Shown: positions 59,664 through 64,000 of the stretch, piece by piece
Layout: each line of letters begins with the position of its first letter
Numbering within the stretch: position 1 is the stretch's first letter
Assembly (NCBI GenBank): GCA_964427185.1
Contig: CAYRSN010000001.1
Span: forward strand, 62,001-126,000
Length of the DNA stretch: 64,000 bases
DNA from: Sulfurivirga sp964427185
GTDB taxonomy: Bacteria; Pseudomonadota; Gammaproteobacteria; Thiomicrospirales; Thiomicrospiraceae
Reading direction: 5' to 3'
Translations under genes and position numbers: made by a program
Notes under the pieces: model-generated
Database searches by the model: none
What the model was told of the DNA's origin: nothing
Seen by the model: the letters and a program-made list of their open reading frames with translations, nothing else

Positions 59664-60953
59664 ATGTCGATTTTTAAGTCAGAAAAAATTTTATCAGCAG
59701 TGCTTAAGGGAAGTGCTATCAATCTCTTGGCGCGGGTAATCAATTATCTGCGCTATGTGGTGATTGCAGTGCTGATTGGTTTTAATGCACAAACGGATGC
59801 ATTTTTTCTGGCTATGGGGATGCTCGGGTTATTGTTGGTGTTTTCCAGTGCATTAGAGACGCTGGGGGTGCCTCAACTTACTCGAGCGCGTATGGATAAT
59901 AACTGGACGCAGTTCAGGCAAGTGGCTGCTAAAGTACTGGGGCTGGTGATTGTGGTGGAGGTGCTGGCCATTGTTATTTTTACAGGGGCCTATCCACTCT
60001 TTGTAAAAGCGGCAGTAGGGTTTGATGGAGCACACTTACAGTATTACCAGAACTATCTGGTTTATCTGTTTCCCTTTGTTTTGATGAATATCATGTTTCA
60101 GTTTTTTGGAGGGATATTACGTAGTTTGCGTCTGTTTACGCTTTATTTTATAGGTGAATTATTGGTGGCTGTTTTAACATTGGGATTGCTTTATCTTCTG
60201 TTGAGTCAGTCTCACTCTTATGCATTGCCTTTGGCATTTAATCTGGGCATTGCGGGTGGTGTGCTGCTGCTGGGGGCTTTTGTGGTAAACAAAATCTCAT
60301 TTAAGCCAGATTTTTCAGGAATAAGGGAGTATGGAAAGTATTGGTTTATGTTGGCGATTATGGCGGGTATTTTTTCACTCAATGGCTTGGTGGATAAGGT
60401 ATTTGGCTCCCTTTTGGAAAATAAGTCAGTCACAGCATTAACCTATGGTCTGTTATTGGCAAGTGCGCTGTTTAATGTGGTGCGCCCACAGAACTATTAC
60501 ATTACTTACCTTTCCGAGGGGCACACTCGCTATCAGGATGTGGTCAGAATTGGAGCCAAAGTTTTTTTAGTAGGGTTGATTGGAGCTGTAATATTAGCTT
60601 TCTTGATGCCTTGGGTAGTAGATCTGTTATTTGGTTATGGTAAGTTTGGCGCGCTGGATCATGGCTTGGTGACATTGTCCGCACAGCTTTATTTGCTGAG
60701 TTTGCCTTTTATGATGATTTGGCCTGCTGTTTATCAAGTTTTTCAGATCCGTAGAAAGCTACTCTGGGTGATGTGGGCTGGATTTGGCGGTGTATTGACC
60801 AATTTGGGTTTGAATTACTGGTTGGTGGTCATTGAACAGATGGGTATTAAGGGGATCACTTTGGGCACATTTGGTGCCTATTTGGTGATGGTGGTCGTGG
60901 GATTGTTGCTATTGAGAAAACTGGACTTTTCTCCCCATTCGCAAAGGTCGTAA
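59664..60953 (+). CDS. MurJ/Wzx-like MOP-superfamily lipid flippase
   Basis: An integral membrane protein of 429 residues with about 12 hydrophobic helices. The N-terminal part (INLLARVINYLRYVVIAVLI, FNAQTDAFFLAMGML) and the start of the second half (GLVDKVFGSLLENKSVTALT) are like MurJ/MviN, but it is about 80 residues shorter than MurJ. A role in moving a lipid-linked saccharide across the inner membrane is inferred. It could be an O-antigen or exopolysaccharide flippase; no glycosyltransferase genes are next to it. Its 3' end overlaps nth by 76 bases on the other strand. Confidence 0.75.
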   Translation: MSIFKSEKILSAVLKGSAINLLARVINYLRYVVIAVLIGFNAQTDAFFLAMGMLGLLLVFSSALETLGVPQLTRARMDNNWTQFRQVAAKVLGLVIVVEVLAIVIFTGAYPLFVKAAVGFDGAHLQYYQNYLVYLFPFVLMNIMFQFFGGILRSLRLFTLYFIGELLVAVLTLGLLYLLLSQSHSYALPLAFNLGIAGGVLLLGAFVVNKISFKPDFSGIREYGKYWFMLAIMAGIFSLNGLVDKVFGSLLENKSVTALTYGLLLASALFNVVRPQNYYITYLSEGHTRYQDVVRIGAKVFLVGLIGAVILAFLMPWVVDLLFGYGKFGALDHGLVTLSAQLYLLSLPFMMIWPAVYQVFQIRRKLLWVMWAGFGGVLTNLGLNYWLVVIEQMGIKGITLGTFGAYLVMVVVGLLLLRKLDFSPHSQRS

Positions 60954-61549
60954 ATACAGCACTGGTGACATTTGGGTTTTCGAGCTGTGCAGGTATAGCG
61001 ACCATGGAGGATGAGCAGGTGGTGAGCATCCTTTAAATGGCGCTTGGGGGTGACTTTCATGAGCGCATCTTCCACTTCCCGCGCGGTTTTGCCGGGTGCT
61101 AGCTTAGTGCGGTTGGCGACACGGAAAATATGGGTGTCTACGGCAATGACTGGTTCTCCAAATGCAGTGTTGAGGATGACATTGGCGGTTTTTCGACCCA
61201 CGCCGGGAAGTGCTTCCAACGCTTTGCGGGTGTTGGGTACCTGACCCTTGTATTGTTCTACCAGTATTTGACAGGTTTTGATGATATTGGCGGCTTTACT
61301 GTTATAAAGTCCGATGGTTTTAATGTATTCCTTTAGGCCTTCCTCTCCCAATGCCAGAATTTTTTCCGGTGTGTTGGCAACTTTAAAGAGTTTTTCCGTT
61401 GCTTTATTAACGCCTTTATCGGTGGCCTGTGCTGAAAGAATAACGGCAATCAGCAGCTCGAAAGGGCTGGTGTAGTTCAGCTCGGTGGTGGGGTTGGGAA
61501 TGCAGGCCGCCAGCCTGTCAAAAATTTGTGCACGCTTTTGTTGGTTCAT
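60878..61549 (-). CDS. nth: Endonuclease III
   Basis: Base-excision DNA glycosylase/AP lyase for oxidised pyrimidines. The 223-residue product has the helix-hairpin-helix LPGVGRKTANVILNTAFG with its catalytic lysine, the catalytic Asp in VIAVDTHIFRVANR, and the iron-sulfur cysteines in the pattern C-x6-C-x2-C-x5-C. The tail of about 20 residues after the cluster lies in the overlap with the flippase gene. It overlaps rnfE by four bases; the rnf-nth order is the same as in E. coli. Confidence 0.95.
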   Translation of the reverse strand: MNQQKRAQIFDRLAACIPNPTTELNYTSPFELLIAVILSAQATDKGVNKATEKLFKVANTPEKILALGEEGLKEYIKTIGLYNSKAANIIKTCQILVEQYKGQVPNTRKALEALPGVGRKTANVILNTAFGEPVIAVDTHIFRVANRTKLAPGKTAREVEDALMKVTPKRHLKDAHHLLILHGRYTCTARKPKCHQCCIYDLCEWGEKSSFLNSNNPTTTITK

Positions 61550-62247
61550 GATGGAGTGGCGGTCGTTGTGGTAGAAACAACTTGAATACGTTTGAGTTTT
61601 GATTGCTTCTGCAATTCAATCCAGTTTTTCAGGGCAACCAGTAGCCCAAGGCCGATAAAGGCACCAGGTGGAAGCGCGGCAAGCAGTAAGCCACCATCCA
61701 GCTCAAAAAGATGCAGTGTCCAGCTTTTGGCATGCTCACCAAACATCAGCCATGCCTGGTCAAACAGGGTGCCTTGGGAAAGCAGCTCCCGCATGGCGCC
61801 CAGTAGAACCAGCACGATTAAAAAACCCACGCCCATGGCCAGACCGTCGAGTGCGGATTCCCATACTTTATTTTTGGAAGCAAAAGCTTCTGCCCGGCCA
61901 AGGATGACACAGTTGGTGACAATCAGGGGCACGAAAATGCCCAGAAGTTTATGTAGCTCATGCACATAGGCATCCATGAGCATGTCGATTAAGGTGACAG
62001 CGGTGGCGATAATGCCGATAAAAATAGGGATGCGTACTTCTCGAGGTACAAAGTTGCGAATCAGTGAGACAATGATATTGGATGTGACCAGCACAAACAG
62101 GGTGGCAATGCCCAGGCCGATGCCGTTGACGGTGTTGTTGGTAACCGCTAGCATGGGGCAGAGCCCCAGCAGGGCAACCAGTGCCTGGTTGTTTTGCCAC
62201 AGGCCATCATAGGTGATTTCTCGGATACGCTCCCAGGTAGATGTCAT
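61546..62247 (-). CDS. rnfE: RnfE/RsxE, electron-transport complex subunit
   Basis: Membrane subunit of the Rnf ion-pumping NADH:ferredoxin oxidoreductase, or of the Rsx complex. The 233-residue product has six membrane helices; the conserved cysteines in LGLCPMLAVTNN and VTNCVILGRAEAFA are those that hold an intramembrane iron-sulfur centre with RnfA. It overlaps nth and rnfG by four bases each. Confidence 0.94.
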   Translation of the reverse strand: MTSTWERIREITYDGLWQNNQALVALLGLCPMLAVTNNTVNGIGLGIATLFVLVTSNIIVSLIRNFVPREVRIPIFIGIIATAVTLIDMLMDAYVHELHKLLGIFVPLIVTNCVILGRAEAFASKNKVWESALDGLAMGVGFLIVLVLLGAMRELLSQGTLFDQAWLMFGEHAKSWTLHLFELDGGLLLAALPPGAFIGLGLLVALKNWIELQKQSKLKRIQVVSTTTTATPS

Positions 62248-62864
62248 TGCCAGATCTCCTGTTGGTATTGCTGATAGAACTGCAGTGCCTTTTTCACGGC
62301 TTTGACCACGGCACGCGGGGTAATGGTGGCGCCGGTGAATTGATCAAAAACCCCTCCGTCTTTTTTTACATGCCACTGCGCTTCATTTTGTGGTGTCAGG
62401 GTCTTGCCATTGAAACTGTCAATCCAGTTTGATTTTGTTTTTTCTATTTTATCCCCAAGGCCGGGGGTTTCTCGATGGGAGAGCACGCGTACGCCGAGAA
62501 TCCGGCCTTTAGCATCCATGCCGATCAGCAGCCGAATATCACCGCTGTAACCATCCGGTGCAATGGTTTCAAACAGCACGGCAACCGGTTTTCCACCTTT
62601 GCGTGCCCGGTAGAGGGTTACGGGTTTGGGGGTGCCCAGGTATTTGGGGGCGGTAATCTTACGGGTGTCATGGAGCAAGTTGTTGTCATAAGCCGTTTGA
62701 GGAAGAATTTCGTTGAAATTGGCCAGTAATTCGGCCTTATGCGCTGCTTCTATTTTAGGGGCGACCCATTGGCGTACGGAAACCAGCACAAAAATGGCAA
62801 CACCGATAAACAGAGCCATTTTTCCACTGGCGCGGAACATATGCTGTAAAAGCTCACGGTTCAT
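62244..62864 (-). CDS. rnfG: RnfG/RsxG, flavin-binding subunit
   Basis: Periplasmic subunit with covalently bound FMN. The 206-residue product has one N-terminal membrane helix (MALFIGVAIFVLVSVRQWVA), the flavin domain (YSGDIRLLIGMDAKGRILGV, RVLSHRETPGLGDKI) and the flavinylation motif TGATIT near the C terminus. It overlaps both neighbours by four bases. Confidence 0.94.
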   Translation of the reverse strand: MNRELLQHMFRASGKMALFIGVAIFVLVSVRQWVAPKIEAAHKAELLANFNEILPQTAYDNNLLHDTRKITAPKYLGTPKPVTLYRARKGGKPVAVLFETIAPDGYSGDIRLLIGMDAKGRILGVRVLSHRETPGLGDKIEKTKSNWIDSFNGKTLTPQNEAQWHVKKDGGVFDQFTGATITPRAVVKAVKKALQFYQQYQQEIWQ

Positions 62865-63898
62865 TTGACATACCCTTTTACCCGTGGCTGGGTGTATTGG
62901 TCAATCAGCGGCACAAAAATATTGGCGAATAGCACGGCAAAGGCGATGCCGTCCGGATAGCTACCCCAAGTACGAATGATATACACCATCACACCTATGA
63001 GGGCTGCATAGATAAGTCGGCCTTTAGGTGTGGTGGAGGCGGTGACTGGATCCGTAATAATAAAGAAAGCTGCCAGCATGGTGCCGCCTGAGAGCAGGTG
63101 AAACAGAGGCGGGGCATAGTGTAGCGGGTCAATGGTGTGGAATAGCCATGCCAGCAAACCTAACGCACCTAAGAAACCTACGGGATACTGCCAGCGGATG
63201 GTGCGTGTCCATAACAGATACAGTCCACCTAACAAGAAGGCAATATTTACCTGTATCCAGCCGTGTCCAGCAATGCCTTGCCAGATGGTTTGGGCATTTT
63301 GTAAGGTTTCAGGCACGGGGGTGCCTTGGGTCAATCCTGTTTTAACATGATCCAGCGGGGTAGCACCGGTGACTTGATCAATTAGGGATTGTGGCATGTG
63401 GCCGGTGAAGATTTTAATCATGGAGTCCATGATGCTTAAGGTATGCCCGCTCACGGCTGAAGGCAGGGTCCATTGAGTCATTTCCGCCGGAAAGGAAACC
63501 AACAGAAAGGCATAGCCGAGCATGGCAGGATTAAAGGGGTTAAACCCAAGCCCACCATAAAGGTGTTTGCCGAAAATCAGCGCAAAGCTGACACCAATGA
63601 CAATCAGCCACCAGGGGCTTTCTGGCGGGATGCAGAAAGTCAGGCCAGTGACGGTGATGACGGCACTGCCATCCAGTAAGAAGGGTTTTACGGGGCGGCC
63701 ACGCAGATGCAGCATGGCATACTCCACCACCAGCCCTGTAAGCATGGCCAGCATCCACTGAACGGCAATCCCCCAGCCAAAAAAGTAAATATGCACCAGC
63801 AACGGCAGAATGGAGGCAATCTGCACCCTGAGCATGACCTTGGCAACGGAAGTGTCTGCATGAAGGAAGGGGGCGCCGTGTGGAGGCCACTGACTCAT
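62861..63898 (-). CDS. rnfD: RnfD/RsxD, flavin-binding membrane subunit
   Basis: Membrane subunit with about ten helices and a covalent FMN on the threonine of TGATPLDHVKTG. The 345-residue length is normal. Other conserved stretches are FGKHLYGGLGFNPFNPAMLG and YPDGIAFAVLFANIFVPLID. Its start overlaps the rnfC stop by four bases (ATGA). Confidence 0.94.
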   Translation of the reverse strand: MSQWPPHGAPFLHADTSVAKVMLRVQIASILPLLVHIYFFGWGIAVQWMLAMLTGLVVEYAMLHLRGRPVKPFLLDGSAVITVTGLTFCIPPESPWWLIVIGVSFALIFGKHLYGGLGFNPFNPAMLGYAFLLVSFPAEMTQWTLPSAVSGHTLSIMDSMIKIFTGHMPQSLIDQVTGATPLDHVKTGLTQGTPVPETLQNAQTIWQGIAGHGWIQVNIAFLLGGLYLLWTRTIRWQYPVGFLGALGLLAWLFHTIDPLHYAPPLFHLLSGGTMLAAFFIITDPVTASTTPKGRLIYAALIGVMVYIIRTWGSYPDGIAFAVLFANIFVPLIDQYTQPRVKGYVK

Positions 63899-64000
63899 GG
63901 TGTCTGCTCCTGTTGTTTTGCTTTTGCCTGTTTTTTGGCCTTAAGAGCCGCGGCGCGTTTACGTGCTGCTGCCAAGGCGGCTTTGCGTTTATCTTCCGGG
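63895..64000 (-). CDS. rnfC: RnfC/RsxC, C-terminal end (cut by the window)
   Basis: Only the last 34 codons are visible, on the minus strand, ending TGA at 63895. They encode a Lys/Ala/Gln-rich tail (KRKAALAAARKRAAALKAKK) like the long repetitive tails of gammaproteobacterial RnfC. The position directly before rnfD supports the name. The iron-sulfur and NADH-binding domains lie outside the window. Confidence 0.8.
   Translation of the reverse strand, partial: PEDKRKAALAAARKRAAALKAKKQAKAKQQEQTP

Noticed and set aside
1..64000. CRISPR array, tRNA, rRNA, insertion sequence or prophage
   Set aside because: No regularly spaced repeats, tRNA-like cloverleaf, transposase or phage motif was recognised on either strand.

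Overview
This window is a nearly complete flagellar, chemotaxis and flagellin-glycosylation gene island from a gammaproteobacterium, followed by a vitamin B12 uptake pair, a lipid-flippase-like gene and the end of an rnf-nth operon. The gene order (cheV-flgT, flgB-L, fliC-flaG-fliD-S-T, fleQ/flrBC, fliE-N...flhA-flhF-flhG-fliA-cheYZ, cheA-cheW), the use of sigma-54 with a FleQ/FlrBC hierarchy, CheZ, and the rnfCDGE-nth order all point to a polar-flagellated gammaproteobacterium. A sulfur-oxidiser-like Thiotrichales/Thiomicrospira-type lineage is my guess only. No tRNA, rRNA, CRISPR array, transposase or plasmid gene was seen.

Layout. 21-3040: flgA (minus) diverges from cheV-flgT, which ends at a terminator. 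3141-9007: two sigma-54 units, flgBCDE and flgFGH, each ending at a terminator. 9065-21234: a third sigma-54 promoter starts flgI-flgJ-flgK-flgL, a lytic transglycosylase and, without a gap, seven genes for CMP-legionaminic acid (legB, C, H, I, G, F and ptmE). 21248-23731 (minus): a Maf-type flagellin glycosyltransferase with its own sigma-54 promoter, back to back with a sigma-28 flagellin promoter. 23791-26306: two short flagellin genes, each with a sigma-28 promoter, and flaG. 26308-29243: fliD-fliS-fliT. 29258-32913: a consensus sigma-70 promoter and the regulators fleQ-like, flrB and flrC. 32950-53680: one very long sigma-54 unit from fliE to cheZ, with motAB between fliK and fliL. 53694-56260: cheA-cheW with a sigma-54 promoter. 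56272-59199 (minus): btuB-btuF behind a cobalamin riboswitch. 59230-60953: DUF1841 gene and a MurJ-like flippase, head to head. 60878-64000 (minus): nth, rnfE, rnfG, rnfD and the 3' end of rnfC.

How it works together. Sequence signals suggest a hierarchy: sigma-70 drives the FleQ-like activator and the FlrB/FlrC two-component system; these activate sigma-54 promoters (seven GG-N10-GC sites found) for basal body, hook, export, motor and glycosylation genes; FliA made from the long unit then drives the two flagellins. Legionaminic acid made by the leg genes is probably attached to flagellin by Maf. FlhF/FlhG set polar number and position, and CheV, A, W, Y and Z carry chemotaxis signals to FliM. 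CheR, CheB, receptors, FlgM and FlgN are not in the window.

Most notable points: the FleQ-like regulator has no N-terminal receiver domain and lacks the c-di-GMP-binding motif; the sugar pathway is fused into a flagellar transcription unit; an intrinsic terminator sits inside the btuF signal-peptide coding region; flgF has a structured leader with a terminator-like hairpin and an orphan Shine-Dalgarno block; and a 41-base palindromic repeat occurs inside both legC and fliO.
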